DNA of 64,000 bases from an uncultured Collinsella sp. (GTDB taxonomy: Bacteria; Actinomycetota; Coriobacteriia; Coriobacteriales; Coriobacteriaceae). Made by a program: the position numbers and the translations under genes. The notes beneath the pieces are model-generated. The model was not told the origin of the DNA. It did no database searches and was given only the letters and a program-made list of their open reading frames with translations. The stretch is from contig CABSLA010000005.1 of NCBI GenBank assembly GCA_902478545.1, positions 1 to 64,000 of the forward strand, given 5' to 3'. This document shows positions 44,328 to 55,041 of this stretch, piece after piece; within the stretch, counting starts at the first letter, position 1; each line of letters begins with the position of its first letter.

Positions 44328-45173
44328 TTAGATGTAGAGGATGAACTTGCGCTCGGACTTATGGAACACGGTATAGCCAATAATAAGCGCAAGAACCGCC
44401 CAGGCAACGCACATACCAAACGTCATAAGCGAGGGCGTAGTCTGGAACAGGAAGATATCGCGCATAAACTGCAGGTAGTTGAACATGGGGTTCGCATACA
44501 TCAAGATACGCACGAGATGCGGCATTTGCGCAATATAGTCAGTCGTCCAGAAGATGGGCGTAATGTAAGTCCACGCCGTAATGACGACGCTCCACAGATG
44601 CATAACGTCGCGGAAGAAGACCGTAAGGGCAGAGAGCATCATGCCCAGGCCCATGCAGAAGCACATAAGCAGCAGCAGGCAAACCGGCAGCAGAATCAGG
44701 TGCCAAGAAGGCATAACGCGGAACCACAGCATGACGATGGCGACGGCGACCAGCGAGAAGGCAAAGTTGACCAGCGAGAAGAGCACCTTCTGCACCGGGA
44801 AGACCCAGCGGTGCACCTTAACCTTCTTGAGCAGAGGGGCAGCGCCCACGATCGACGTCAGGGCCTGGTTCGTAGACTCGGACATGACGGCAAAGGTAAT
44901 GTTACCCACGATCAAGTACAGCGGGTACATCTCGGGCGTCATTGAGCCATTGCGACCCTGGCCAAAAATCGTCGAGAACACGATGGCCATGACGATCATC
45001 ATCAGCAGCGGGTTGAGCACCGACCATGCGACGCCCAGAACGCTACGGCGATACTTGATCTTAAAATCCTTGGTAACCAGCTGACGAAGGATAAACGCGT
45101 CCTTCTCAAATTCGTTCTTAGCAAACGTCGCAGGCAGACTGCGAGTTTCTTGTTGCTTTGTCTGATCCGACAC
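44328..45173 (-). CDS. ABC-2 polysaccharide export permease
   Basis: Protein of 281 residues of the TagG/Wzm type with six hydrophobic segments after a cytoplasmic N-terminus. The KDFKIKYRRSVLGVAWSVLNPLL entry is diagnostic. GTG start at 45173 set by AAAGGAG 8 nt upstream; an upstream ATG frame lacks support. With the ATPase it probably exports the rhamnose-containing glycan built by genes to the right. Confidence 0.92.
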   Translation of the reverse strand: MSDQTKQQETRSLPATFAKNEFEKDAFILRQLVTKDFKIKYRRSVLGVAWSVLNPLLMMIVMAIVFSTIFGQGRNGSMTPEMYPLYLIVGNITFAVMSESTNQALTSIVGAAPLLKKVKVHRWVFPVQKVLFSLVNFAFSLVAVAIVMLWFRVMPSWHLILLPVCLLLLMCFCMGLGMMLSALTVFFRDVMHLWSVVITAWTYITPIFWTTDYIAQMPHLVRILMYANPMFNYLQFMRDIFLFQTTPSLMTFGMCVAWAVLALIIGYTVFHKSERKFILYI

Positions 45174-45297
45174 GGATGCAACTCCTTTACTCGTAATCGT
45201 TGACAAACGAACAGTATAGACCCGACGGCCATGCAAACGATTCGCGCAACAAAACTGGAGAACTAACCCACATCTTAGGATGCCAAGCCCAAACGGC

Positions 45298-45303
45298 TAT
45301 ACT
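45298..45303 (+). promoter_or_regulatory. -10 element of the 45334 glycosyltransferase
   Basis: TATACT 30 bp before the GTG start at 45334. On the other strand a TATACT also lies at 45213-45218, facing the ABC permease gene, so the region is a divergent promoter. Confidence 0.45.
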
Positions 45304-45333
45304 TTCAAGGATTGAACGTATAAGGAGCATTGA

Positions 45334-46305
45334 GTGAATTCTGAATCCATCGCCGTCATCATCCCCTGCTACAACGAAGCGCCCACGATCGGCAAAGTCA
45401 TCGACGACTTTCACCGCGAGCTTCCGCAAGCGACGGTCTATGTCTATGACAACAACTCGTCGGACAATACCTCACGCATCGCCACCGAGCACGGCGCCAC
45501 GGTCCGCTTTGAGCCCCGTCAGGGAAAGGGCAACGTGTGCCGCCAGATGTTTCGCGACATCGACGCCGATTGCTACCTGATGGTCGACGGCGACGACACC
45601 TACCCCGCCGAGGCGGCCAAGGCCCTCTGCGAGCCCATCCTTAACGGTACGGCCGACATGACCGTAGGCGATCGCCTTTCAAACGGCACCTACGCCGAGG
45701 AAAACAAGCGCGCCTTCCACGGCTTTGGCAACAATCTGGTCCGCGCCATGATCAAGTGGATCTATGGCTACAGCTTCGATGACGTCATGACCGGCTACCG
45801 CGCCATGAGCCGCCCGTTCGTTAAAACCTTCCCAGTGCTTTCCGAGGGCTTTCAGATCGAAACCGAGCTCTCGATCCACGCCGTCGACCACCGCTGGCGC
45901 ATCAAAGATGTGCCCATCGAGTACCGCGACCGTCCCGAGGGTTCCGAGTCCAAACTCAACACAGTGAGCGACGGCATTAAAGTCGTTGCGATGATCGGCA
46001 CGCTGTTCAAGGACTACCGCCCGCTGAAGTTCTTCAGCCTCGTAGCGCTTCTGTTCGCGGTATTCGGCCTCGCCCTGGGCATGCCCATCGTTGTCGAATA
46101 TTTCCAGACCGGCCTCGTCCCGCGCTTCCCCACCGCTATGCTCGCCGCCTCGTTTATGTTCCTGTGCGGCCTGAGCCTTGCGACCGGCTTCATCCTAGAT
46201 TCTGTAGCAAAGGTCGAAAAAAAGCAGTGGGAGGTCAACGTGTACAGCAAATACGCCTACGACGACCAGCCCGGCCACCCTACTTCCAAGCCAAGCGAGA
46301 GGTAG
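45334..46305 (+). CDS. Family 2 glycosyltransferase, polyprenyl-phosphate type
   Basis: Protein of 323 residues. GT-A domain: VIIPCYNEAPTIGKVI, DDD-like VDGDDTYPAE, MTVGDRL and the GYRAMSRPFVKTFPVLSEGFQIETELSIHA segment typical of dolichol-phosphate-mannose-synthase-like enzymes. Two membrane helices near the C-terminus. GTG start with AAGGAG 6 nt upstream. Likely transfers a sugar to undecaprenyl phosphate for cell-surface glycan assembly. Confidence 0.88.
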   Translation: MNSESIAVIIPCYNEAPTIGKVIDDFHRELPQATVYVYDNNSSDNTSRIATEHGATVRFEPRQGKGNVCRQMFRDIDADCYLMVDGDDTYPAEAAKALCEPILNGTADMTVGDRLSNGTYAEENKRAFHGFGNNLVRAMIKWIYGYSFDDVMTGYRAMSRPFVKTFPVLSEGFQIETELSIHAVDHRWRIKDVPIEYRDRPEGSESKLNTVSDGIKVVAMIGTLFKDYRPLKFFSLVALLFAVFGLALGMPIVVEYFQTGLVPRFPTAMLAASFMFLCGLSLATGFILDSVAKVEKKQWEVNVYSKYAYDDQPGHPTSKPSER

Positions 46306-46355
46306 ATCTTCCGCAAAATACTATTGGCACCACTGCGCAGATAGCCACCAACAAG

Positions 46356-46385
46356 AAAAGCCGCCGTTAAAGAACGGCGGCTTTT
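46356..46385. terminator. Bidirectional terminator
   Basis: AAAAGCCGCCGTT and AACGGCGGCTTTT form a perfect 13-bp hairpin with a 4-nt loop. A and T runs allow termination on both strands, between the converging glycosyltransferase and rmlCD genes. Confidence 0.9.
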
Positions 46386-46407
46386 ACTCTCGAAAAGTTA
46401 ATAGCGC

Positions 46408-47862
46408 CTAGAGCGTCTTGATGTACTCCCCCAGCTCTTCCTCCCAGTCGGGCATGTGGAAGCCGGCAGCCTCGAGCCTGGACAGGTCGAGCGCGGAGTG
46501 GACCGGGCGCGGGGCGACGGGGCCCTCGGCGCTCGCGTAGTAGTCGGCGGTCGATACCGGCACGACCCTGTCCCCGTTGCCGTTGGCGGCCTCGAAGACG
46601 GCGCGGGCGATATCGGCCCAGGACTTGACGGTGCCGGAGCCGGTGCAGTCGTAGGTGCCGTAGGGGGCGTGCGTCCCCAGCACGTGGAAGATGGCCTCGG
46701 CCATGTCGCGCGTGAAGGTCAGGCGGCCCAGCTGGTCGTCAACGACCGTGACCTGCGTGAGCTTATCCTCCGGGTCGGCGACGCGGTCGGACAGCCCCTT
46801 CATGGTCTTGACGAAGTTGTGCCCCTCGCCGATGACCCAGGAGCTGCGCATGACGTAGTGGCGCGGGCACCCGGCCACGGCGATGTCGCCGGCGGCCTTG
46901 GTCTGGCCGTAGACGGACAGCGGAGAGAAGGGCTCGTCCTCGTCGTGCACCTCGGCGGTGCCGTCGAAGACGTAGTCGGAGGACACGTGGACGAGGGTGA
47001 TCCCGTGCTCGGCGCAGGTGCGTGCGAGAAGAGCGGGACCGGCGGCGTTGGCCTTCCAGGCGGTCACGCGGCCCTCGGGGGTCTCCGCTTTATCCACGGC
47101 CGTGTAGGCGCCGCAGTTGATCACGGTGCCGTAGAGCGACCAGTCGTATTTTGAGTAGGCGTCCGGGTCGGACATGTCGAAGGTGTCGATGTCGCAGAAG
47201 TCGAAGTCCTTCGCCACGCCGCGCTCCTCGGCGAGCGCACGCACCGCATGGCCCAGCTGGCCGTTGCAGCCGGTGACGAGCGTCCTCTTGGGCGCCATGG
47301 GGACGACGTCCTTGAGCATCGGGTGGTTGAGGTCGGCATCGGAGACGGTGGCCTCGTCGAGCGGGATGGGCCACTCGATGGCGAGCTCGGGGTCGGCGAG
47401 GTTCACGAAGGTGTAGGTCCTCTTGAGCTCCGGCGACCAGTGGGCGTCCACCAGGTAGGTGTAGGCGGTGCCGTCCTCCAGGGCCTGGAAGGAGTTGCCC
47501 ACGCCGCGCGGCACGTAGATGGCCTTCGAGGGGTCGAGCACGGTCGTGTAGACCTTGCCGTAGGTGGCGCTGCCCTCGCGCAGGTCCACCCAGGCGCCGA
47601 AGACGCTGCCGCGGGCCACGGAGATGAACTTGTCCCAGGGCTCGGCGTGGATGCCGCGGGTGACGCCGCGGCTGTCGTTGTAGGAGATGTTGTTCTGGAC
47701 GACGCGGAGGTCCGGGATGCCCAGGGCGCACATCTTGGCGCGCTGCCAGTTCTCCTTGAACCAGCCGCGCGAGTCGCCGTGGACGGCGAGGTCGACGACC
47801 TTGAGGCCCCCGATGCCGGTCTCGGCGACGGAGAGGTCCTTCTCGAATGCGATGTCTGCCAT
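46408..47862 (-). CDS. rmlC-rmlD: Fused dTDP-4-dehydrorhamnose 3,5-epimerase / reductase
   Basis: Protein of 484 residues. Residues 1-190 are RmlC: DSRGWFKENW, NNISYNDSRGVTRGIHAEPWDKFISV with the catalytic His, and YVPRGVGNSFQAL. Residues about 197-484 are RmlD: TLVTGCNGQLGHAV NADP site, INCGAYTAVDKAE, VSSDYVFDGT and YGQTKAAGD (YxxxK). It performs the last two steps of dTDP-L-rhamnose synthesis. Very GC-rich relative to neighbours. Confidence 0.95.
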   Translation of the reverse strand: MADIAFEKDLSVAETGIGGLKVVDLAVHGDSRGWFKENWQRAKMCALGIPDLRVVQNNISYNDSRGVTRGIHAEPWDKFISVARGSVFGAWVDLREGSATYGKVYTTVLDPSKAIYVPRGVGNSFQALEDGTAYTYLVDAHWSPELKRTYTFVNLADPELAIEWPIPLDEATVSDADLNHPMLKDVVPMAPKRTLVTGCNGQLGHAVRALAEERGVAKDFDFCDIDTFDMSDPDAYSKYDWSLYGTVINCGAYTAVDKAETPEGRVTAWKANAAGPALLARTCAEHGITLVHVSSDYVFDGTAEVHDEDEPFSPLSVYGQTKAAGDIAVAGCPRHYVMRSSWVIGEGHNFVKTMKGLSDRVADPEDKLTQVTVVDDQLGRLTFTRDMAEAIFHVLGTHAPYGTYDCTGSGTVKSWADIARAVFEAANGNGDRVVPVSTADYYASAEGPVAPRPVHSALDLSRLEAAGFHMPDWEEELGEYIKTL

Positions 47863-47898
47863 GTGGGAAAAGCTCCTATCGAAGAGGTTGGGTAACCG

Positions 47899-47959
47899 GG
47901 GGCGCCCGCGCGGGGCCGCAGGGTCATCCCCATGCCCTGCGGCCCCGCGCGGGCGCCCC
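47899..47959. repeat. 25-bp perfect GC-rich hairpin
   Basis: Arms at 47899-47923 and 47935-47959 are perfectly complementary over 25 bp, nearly all G and C, around an 11-nt loop. It lies between rmlB and rmlCD without a T run. It may be a processing or stability element or a repeat; it is not a standard terminator. Confidence 0.85.
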
Positions 47960-47985
47960 GCGGCGCGGTTCGCCGGGATGCGGTC

Positions 47986-49071
<1,086 letters not shown>

Positions 49072-49080
49072 TCAACAAAA

Positions 49081-50055
49081 CTATCGGACATTTCGGCATG
49101 CGATAAGAGCCATAACCTTCGCAGAATTACCTCCTGTACAAAACGCCTCCGAAATGCAGTCTTTGTCGTAGTGAAAAACCGAATCCCCAGTTATTTCACG
49201 TAAGTACTTATAGAAGAAATCCTCCCAGCTTTTAAACTTCTCACTGTTTACAAAGGCTTCTGGGGTTTCCAAAACCGTCTTAACATCTAGCTCTGAAATT
49301 ACGCCGGAGCTCAGTAGAAGCCACTCGAATGATTCGGGAAGACAAACCGTAACAGTATCGCGGTGAATGTCTTGCAGCTTAAGGACGCGGTCCGCATAGC
49401 ACCCAAATGCCGCCCCGTCCGCGACAACAAACACGCGATCGTCGAGATGCTGATCCAACCAGCCCAAAATCGCGCTGTTCGTCATGGCCGAAGTACAGGT
49501 AAGCTCACTGTCAGCGAAATGCCGTTCAAAGAACTGGAAACCAGACTTACTGTCCTCGCATAGAAGGATAGAAAAGTCCTGTTTTGGCGCCGACCGGGAA
49601 ATAGCATAACGATGATTCCCGCGATCTTGATAAACAGGGACGAAAGAATGGTATTTTCCGCTCGTCTTAATCTTGTAAATCTCATCCACGCTATACGGAA
49701 GATTGGGGAAATCAGCCCTTGAGATCAGCACGAAATAATTCGAGGAATACAGCACATGATGGGCAAACTCATCAGAATGGATCTCTTTTAAGCCCTCATC
49801 GACAAATACAATCGAGTCATGAACGGACGAAAGCTGGTTTCGCCAATCATAATCGGTCAGGGCGACACAGGGACAATCGCATTGCAAGGAAACGCCCGAC
49901 TGATCGCCCGTTCGCATGTAGTCTGCGACCATGTCAAACAGTGTCGTCTTACCCGTGCCACTATCGCCACGCACAATAGTGATGTTCCGCTTGATGGTAA
50001 ATGTGTACTTAGTTCCCCTGCGGCGGGAAATCTTAACGAGATGCGAACCGTTCAT
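49081..50055 (-). CDS. P-loop protein paired with DUF4869
   Basis: Protein of 324 residues that I recognise only by motif. Walker A is RGDSGTGKTTLFDMV (about residues 30-44) and a Walker-B-like hydrophobic-Asp-Glu is SIVFVDEGL (about 90-98). The N-terminus is basic. The rest alternates helices and strands with no known domain; the C-terminus contains FHYDKDCISEAFCTG. It is ten bases after the DUF4869 gene, so they form a two-gene unit. Both are AT-richer than the rml genes that enclose them, suggesting later insertion. Function unknown. Confidence 0.7.
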   Translation of the reverse strand: MNGSHLVKISRRRGTKYTFTIKRNITIVRGDSGTGKTTLFDMVADYMRTGDQSGVSLQCDCPCVALTDYDWRNQLSSVHDSIVFVDEGLKEIHSDEFAHHVLYSSNYFVLISRADFPNLPYSVDEIYKIKTSGKYHSFVPVYQDRGNHRYAISRSAPKQDFSILLCEDSKSGFQFFERHFADSELTCTSAMTNSAILGWLDQHLDDRVFVVADGAAFGCYADRVLKLQDIHRDTVTVCLPESFEWLLLSSGVISELDVKTVLETPEAFVNSEKFKSWEDFFYKYLREITGDSVFHYDKDCISEAFCTGGNSAKVMALIACRNVR

Positions 50056-50064
50056 AAGCAGTAC

Positions 50065-50502
50065 CTACAGATACGGAATCGACTCGTGAATCAATTCGGC
50101 CATGTTGTGAACGATTCGGCCGCTATTCACGACTTTAATTTTAAAATCCTCGCGACCAAAGTCCATCACATGATAGAGATTCACAACAAGCTTGCGGTCT
50201 TTCGCCATGTCGAGAATCCACTTGGCACAGTTGTCACCACAGGTAGAAGCGTTAAAAATTTGCTTACGATCAAATCTCATAAGCAGCAGCGTTTTCACGC
50301 CACCAGAAAGCTGGAGTGGGGAGATGGATCCAAGCACAGGGCTTTCGATGACGTTTTCGGAGACAACATCCGATCGATCAACATCTTTAATTATCGAGAC
50401 TGCATAGGGATCCGTAATCCAAGAAGACCGGTAAGAGTTTTTGAAATATGTCGCTGTGTTGTAAATCGCTTCTGGCATATCGCCAAAGTAGACGCTTAAC
50501 AC
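50065..50502 (-). CDS. DUF4869-family protein
   Basis: Protein of 145 residues beginning LSVYFGDMPEAIYNTATYFKN. FNASTCGDNCAKWI is near the middle and NSGRIVHNMAELI near the end, matching DUF4869 as I know it. The GTG at 50502 is chosen, with GGGAG 5 nt upstream, giving the usual family N-terminus. No role is established. It is translated together with the P-loop gene. Confidence 0.78.
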   Translation of the reverse strand: MLSVYFGDMPEAIYNTATYFKNSYRSSWITDPYAVSIIKDVDRSDVVSENVIESPVLGSISPLQLSGGVKTLLLMRFDRKQIFNASTCGDNCAKWILDMAKDRKLVVNLYHVMDFGREDFKIKVVNSGRIVHNMAELIHESIPYL

Positions 50503-50551
50503 ATCCACTCCCAATCATATTGTCTTTATGGTCAACGTAATCATAACGAAA

Positions 50552-50577
50552 GGGGCCACCAGATAAACGGTGACCCC
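50552..50577 (-). terminator. Hairpin after rmlA
   Basis: GGGGTCACC pairs with GGTGGCCCC on the minus strand (one T-G), followed by TTTCGTTAT. A weak terminator separating rmlA from the DUF4869 pair. Confidence 0.55.
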
Positions 50578-50597
50578 TAAAAGAAAACAAGCTTGCG

Positions 50598-51497
50598 CTA
50601 GTACTCGCGCGGGCTGTTGACGATCTCGCCGGCGGCGACCTTCTTCAGGTGCCGCCCGTAGACCGACTTGCCGTAGGCCTTGGCGGCCTCCTCAAGCTCG
50701 GCGGTGGAGATCCAGCCGTTCTCCCAGGCGATCTCCTCGGGGACGGACACGGGCAGGTCCTGGGAGTGCTCCACGGCGCGGACGAACTCCGCGGCCTCGT
50801 GCAGGCTCTCCATGGTGCCGGTGTCCAGCCACGCGTAGCCGCGGCCGAGGGTCACCACGGACAGCGTCCCCTCCTCCAGGTACATCTGGTTGAGCGTGGT
50901 GATCTCGAGCTCGCCGCGGGCCGAGGGCCTCACTTCGTGCGCCTTGGCTGCCACGTCGCCCGGGTAGAAGTACAGGCCGGTGACGGCGTAGGAGCTCTTG
51001 GGTTCGGCGGGCTTCTCCTCGATGGAGACGGCCCTCCCCTCGCGATCGAACTCCACGACGCCGAAGCGCTCGGGGTCGTCCACGTGGTAGCCGAAGACCG
51101 TGGCGCGGCCCGACTCGGCGTTCTGGACGGCGCGCGTCAGGTGGCGGGACAGGCCGTTGCCGTAGAAGATGTTGTCGCCGAGCACCAGCGCGCACGGCTC
51201 GCCGGCGATGAAGTCCTCGCCGATGGTGAAGGCCTGCGCAAGGCCGTCCGGCGAGGGCTGCTCGGCGTAGGACAGGTTCACGCCGTAGCGCGAGCCGTCC
51301 CCAAGCAGGCGCTCGAAGTTGGGCAGGTCGGTCGGGGTGGAGATGACCAGGATATCCCGGATGCCCGCCAGCATGAGGGTGGACAGCGGGTAGTAGATCA
51401 TGGGCTTGTCGTAGACCGGCAGCAGCTGCTTGGAGGTCACGAGCGTGAGCGGGTACAGGCGGGTGCCGGACCCGCCGGCGAGGATGATGCCTTTCAT
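50598..51497 (-). CDS. rmlA: Glucose-1-phosphate thymidylyltransferase
   Basis: Protein of 299 residues making dTDP-glucose. [18 protein letters not shown] nucleotide site, [16 protein letters not shown] and [12 protein letters not shown] are present. Start at 51497; a longer frame upstream is not homologous. GC-rich like rmlB and rmlCD, and separated from them by the inserted pair. Confidence 0.97.
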   Translation of the reverse strand: MKGIILAGGSGTRLYPLTLVTSKQLLPVYDKPMIYYPLSTLMLAGIRDILVISTPTDLPNFERLLGDGSRYGVNLSYAEQPSPDGLAQAFTIGEDFIAGEPCALVLGDNIFYGNGLSRHLTRAVQNAESGRATVFGYHVDDPERFGVVEFDREGRAVSIEEKPAEPKSSYAVTGLYFYPGDVAAKAHEVRPSARGELEITTLNQMYLEEGTLSVVTLGRGYAWLDTGTMESLHEAAEFVRAVEHSQDLPVSVPEEIAWENGWISTAELEEAAKAYGKSVYGRHLKKVAAGEIVNSPREY

Positions 51498-51601
51498 ATA
51501 ATCCGTCCTCTGTAATCGAAAATAGTTATAAATCAAGCGGTTAGTAAGAGTTTGATATTCTTTAAGTTAAACCTTCTCAATATTAACGAAAGAAGCAATT
51601 G

Positions 51602-52410
51602 ATGAACAACCGCAAGGACACAACCCGTAGAGACGACATAACGAACGTGAGGGCCCTTGCAATATTCCTTGTAGTCCTAGGCCACAGCATTATTCTGTAT
51701 TCAAGTGCGTGGGGATATTATCCAACTGAACAAAAATCAATTCTGTTGGATAATCTCAAATTCTTAATTAACGGAATCCAGATGCCCTTGTTCTTTTCGT
51801 TATCTGGCTTTTGTTTTTTATGGAGCTGGAATCGATCAAGCGATTTTATAAATCAGGTCATTAAAAAAGCTCAACGCTTAATTATCCCCTATATCATGAT
51901 TGGAATATGTTGGCTCTTTACCATTTTGGAATACCGTCATCGAACAGGTATATCAATTTGGCAGAAGCGAATGCGATATGGTTTGCGCTTGGCCTAACAA
52001 TCCACTACTTGGAAGCAAACAAATGGTTCGAGAGTTATAAAAAGCGTAAAAGCCTATCAATAGTCCTAATACTAGTATTCCTTGTAAACTTACTAAAACA
52101 AGTGGTGCCCCCCATTGCTTCCACCGCCCTTACTTGCATGGCGGTTGCATCAATTTATTGCGTCATCCCCCAAAAGGCAAACCTGCTAACCGAAAAGGTT
52201 AGCAAAAACAGTATGGGAATTTATCTTTTTCATTCTCCACTGGTTTACATTTCTTTTACCTACTGGGCCAACATAGCCCCAATGGCGATGGCAGCAATTA
52301 ACCTGATTGGATTTGGATCAGTCGCCTATATGTTGACAAATCTAATTCGAGCCACAAATATGGGTTGGATAATCGGAGAAACGCCAGGGGCGCCGCACGA
52401 TAAGAAATAG
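51602..52410 (+). pseudogene. Acyltransferase 3 family protein, disrupted
   Basis: The first frame (51602-51997) has the N-terminal hallmarks of OafA/YrhL-type membrane acyltransferases: NVRALAIFLVVLGHSIILYS with the catalytic His, then MPLFFSLSGFCFLW and the RLIIPY entry. The matching C-terminal half is in another frame (to 52410: FALGLTIHYLEANKW, YLFHSPLVYISF). The middle helices expected between them are missing. So there was both an internal deletion and a frame change near 51920. It would have acetylated a surface sugar. AT-rich. Confidence 0.8.
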
Positions 52411-52435
52411 GAAAAGCAAAAGCCAAGAAATACAG

Positions 52436-53467
52436 CTAATTAAACTGTTTCTTCCATTTATCAATGCTTGCCCAGGGAAGGTCGATCTCCGTTTTTACGG
52501 GATGGTTAATCCAATCAGCCATCTTAAGGAGATACCCAGCCTCGCGCTCAAGAACGGGAAGTCCCGTATCTTCACCGATCTGACGGGCTCGATTATCAAT
52601 TGCAATGATTAGGGAGCGATGACCTCCATTTAAACAGCGAATGCCCGCATGGAGACGCGTCCCCACATAATCAAACTCCTCGGTTTCAATTACACGATTA
52701 AGGTCTTCGATATTGGGGCCAATAACATTAAATTGCGTCAGATCGACTATTTGATCAAGACACCAATCAACATCATGGCTTCCTTGAACCCAGATCGTTA
52801 CCTTTTCGTATTCCGACGACAGCAATTCCAGCATCTTACGGTCACGTTCCGCATCGAAACAATAATCGGTAATTGACGTAACAACGTTTTTAGAACGCTT
52901 GGAGGAAATCTCGAGTTGCTTAGATGGGGTTAACGACCACATGGTCGGACATGCGGTATTAAGAACATTCTCTATGCCAATAGAGTTAAGCCTCTTCTTA
53001 GTCATTTCATCTCGAACACTATGAAGATATTCATCGGATAGCAAGGTTTTATAGAACTTCTTTGTATAGGCGTCGATAGCATCGTCCACCCCAATGTCAG
53101 ACATGCCCACGCCGAACAAAACAACATTTCTATTATTGCCCAACCGCTTGGCAAGCGCCCATTGCTGCTGATTAGCCATATGCGTATACAGAATATTTGT
53201 GCCGCACAAGAGCTTTACGTGTTCAGGATACATTTCAAGCTCTTTGGAATAATAGTGCGTTGCCACATGGGGCAACGCACCGCCAAAGATTTGATCCGCG
53301 ATACAGCCACAGGCATCCATGATCACATGGTCACCAGAGTTCTCGCTTCCCATAGCCGTATCCAAAAGGAGATAGCGTTCTTGCTTAACACCATCGGATT
53401 TTTCATCGTGCCTGCGCGATGTCGCAGAGGCTTTAAGTAGCTGAGTCCATTGGTTAAAGCGCGCCAT
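52436..53467 (-). CDS. Polysaccharide pyruvyl transferase family protein
   Basis: Protein of about 343 residues of the PF04230 type. DTAMGSENSGDHVIMDAC is the N-terminal family motif. LLCGTNILYTHM and VVLFGVGMSDIG follow, and the conserved GTRLHAGIRCLNGGHRSLIIAIDNRA lies near the C-terminus. It probably adds a pyruvyl ketal to a glycan. Start overlaps the upstream glycosyltransferase stop (TAATG). Confidence 0.88.
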   Translation of the reverse strand: MARFNQWTQLLKASATSRRHDEKSDGVKQERYLLLDTAMGSENSGDHVIMDACGCIADQIFGGALPHVATHYYSKELEMYPEHVKLLCGTNILYTHMANQQQWALAKRLGNNRNVVLFGVGMSDIGVDDAIDAYTKKFYKTLLSDEYLHSVRDEMTKKRLNSIGIENVLNTACPTMWSLTPSKQLEISSKRSKNVVTSITDYCFDAERDRKMLELLSSEYEKVTIWVQGSHDVDWCLDQIVDLTQFNVIGPNIEDLNRVIETEEFDYVGTRLHAGIRCLNGGHRSLIIAIDNRARQIGEDTGLPVLEREAGYLLKMADWINHPVKTEIDLPWASIDKWKKQFN

Positions 53468-55032
53468 TAGTTTCTCCGAAATAAACGTTTGAGTAGAGCA
53501 ACGTGACCGCCATCGACACCCGTCGATGCAGAAGGCTGACACGGTTCACAATATTCATCAGATAGGTTAAAAACGGCAGACACGCTGCATGTGCCACTTT
53601 CAACCGAACGAACAACAGGACGAGCGTTGCGAGAAGGCGAAAGACAGACAAGTTGGCTTAGCTCGGCGACACAAAGCGGATTTTTGCCGTCTTCCGCAAA
53701 AGAGTATATATGAATGCGAAGATACGCCTCTTCATCATCATTTAAAAACAGTGGAACATGCCCCGCAAAATGGCCGTCCCTAGATTCAAGACTAATCCAG
53801 CGAATATCAGACTGATCATCGGCACGCCAAACAGCCGCGCGAACATTCACAGGCATCAAAGCCGACTCAAAACGCACAGTCAAATCAACAGAAGAAGCTT
53901 GAATGAGCGTTTGAGACATGGCAGACGATCGCAATCGAGCATCAGCAAGACGATCGCTGAGCAAGAAGACCTTACTTTGTTCTTCAGTTTTTAGTACATT
54001 CCCGAAGGCGGACTTCCCGCTAGCCAAAGATGGCTCTTCATTCAGATAACGCGTAAAGGCCTCGAAGAACATTTCATTTTCACGCTCAATCGACGTACAG
54101 CTAAATCGATTAGGCGAATCGCATTTTGAGCCTGAAAGAGCCTCAAGAATAGAAGAAGCAATGCCACAAGCAGAGGGCTCAGCGAGGTGGATGGTGCCCT
54201 CCGGAAAGTCGAGTAGGTTATTCTCACGGTATATTTCAATTACCGAGAGCTTCGATGCAAGCATTTCGAAAGGCAGGCGAGAGGGATTAGTCACGCTCAA
54301 CGATACGCCGGCAACACACTTGGCATAAAGCGAGGCGCATTCATCAGCAGTCAAGATGCCGAGGCTGCGTACACGTGGATCACGAATGGGAGGCATTGCG
54401 TCTTCGCCGTATAAATATACGACAACTGCATCGTCGAGCTTGAGAAGCAATTTAATTGCATCAAGCAACATGCCAGACAAACGCCGATCCTTATTGGATT
54501 GATAAATAGCACAGACGGCATACTCTCTGCTTAGATTTTGTTCCTGCGCAGTATATATATCGCTAACGCCAAAATCACAATATGGGACTTCATGCGAATA
54601 ATAGGGTTCAACTTTTTTAGAAAGCCATCTGCCTATCGTTATGGGGTTTAGTTCATAACGATAACTTGCTTCGGCATTTAGATACATCTCCCCCATCGGA
54701 TAGAACCAAGGTTCAAAATCCTGAATGAAGTAGAACTTATGGGCGCACATCTGCATAGATGCAAAGTGCGCCGTATTCCAAGCGGTGGCGATTACTGCAA
54801 AAAAATCCTCGGGCACACTCGGAGCCACAAGAACCTCTTTAGGCGAATAACCAAACCAATCCTTTATTTCGGTCTGAACTCTATGAGCACTTTTGTATGC
54901 TTCACAGCCCGGCATAATGTAAAAGTAGTTCTCATATCCGCGAGAATCTAGAAAGGAAGCCTTGCTGCAGATGGTTCGAAAGCCGCCAGAACCCTTTGCC
55001 GGCGGAGATATTATCCAGGCAATTTGTTTCAT
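53467..55032 (-). CDS. WsaF-like rhamnosyltransferase
   Basis: Protein of 521 residues. The N-terminal GT-B half opens IAWIISPPAKGSGGFRTI. FYFIQDFEPWFYPMGEMYLNAEASYRYELNPITIGRWL is characteristic of the WsaF group. The nucleotide-sugar half includes SLSVTNPSRLPFEMLASKLSVIEI. About 150 extra C-terminal residues form a strand-rich domain of unknown role. The substrate dTDP-rhamnose is provided by the rml genes of this locus. Confidence 0.85.
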   Translation of the reverse strand: MKQIAWIISPPAKGSGGFRTICSKASFLDSRGYENYFYIMPGCEAYKSAHRVQTEIKDWFGYSPKEVLVAPSVPEDFFAVIATAWNTAHFASMQMCAHKFYFIQDFEPWFYPMGEMYLNAEASYRYELNPITIGRWLSKKVEPYYSHEVPYCDFGVSDIYTAQEQNLSREYAVCAIYQSNKDRRLSGMLLDAIKLLLKLDDAVVVYLYGEDAMPPIRDPRVRSLGILTADECASLYAKCVAGVSLSVTNPSRLPFEMLASKLSVIEIYRENNLLDFPEGTIHLAEPSACGIASSILEALSGSKCDSPNRFSCTSIERENEMFFEAFTRYLNEEPSLASGKSAFGNVLKTEEQSKVFLLSDRLADARLRSSAMSQTLIQASSVDLTVRFESALMPVNVRAAVWRADDQSDIRWISLESRDGHFAGHVPLFLNDDEEAYLRIHIYSFAEDGKNPLCVAELSQLVCLSPSRNARPVVRSVESGTCSVSAVFNLSDEYCEPCQPSASTGVDGGHVALLKRLFRRN

Positions 55033-55041
55033 TTAAAGCAC

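Noticed and set aside
50649..51515. Plus-strand frame opposite rmlA
   Set aside because: Shadow of rmlA in GC-rich DNA.
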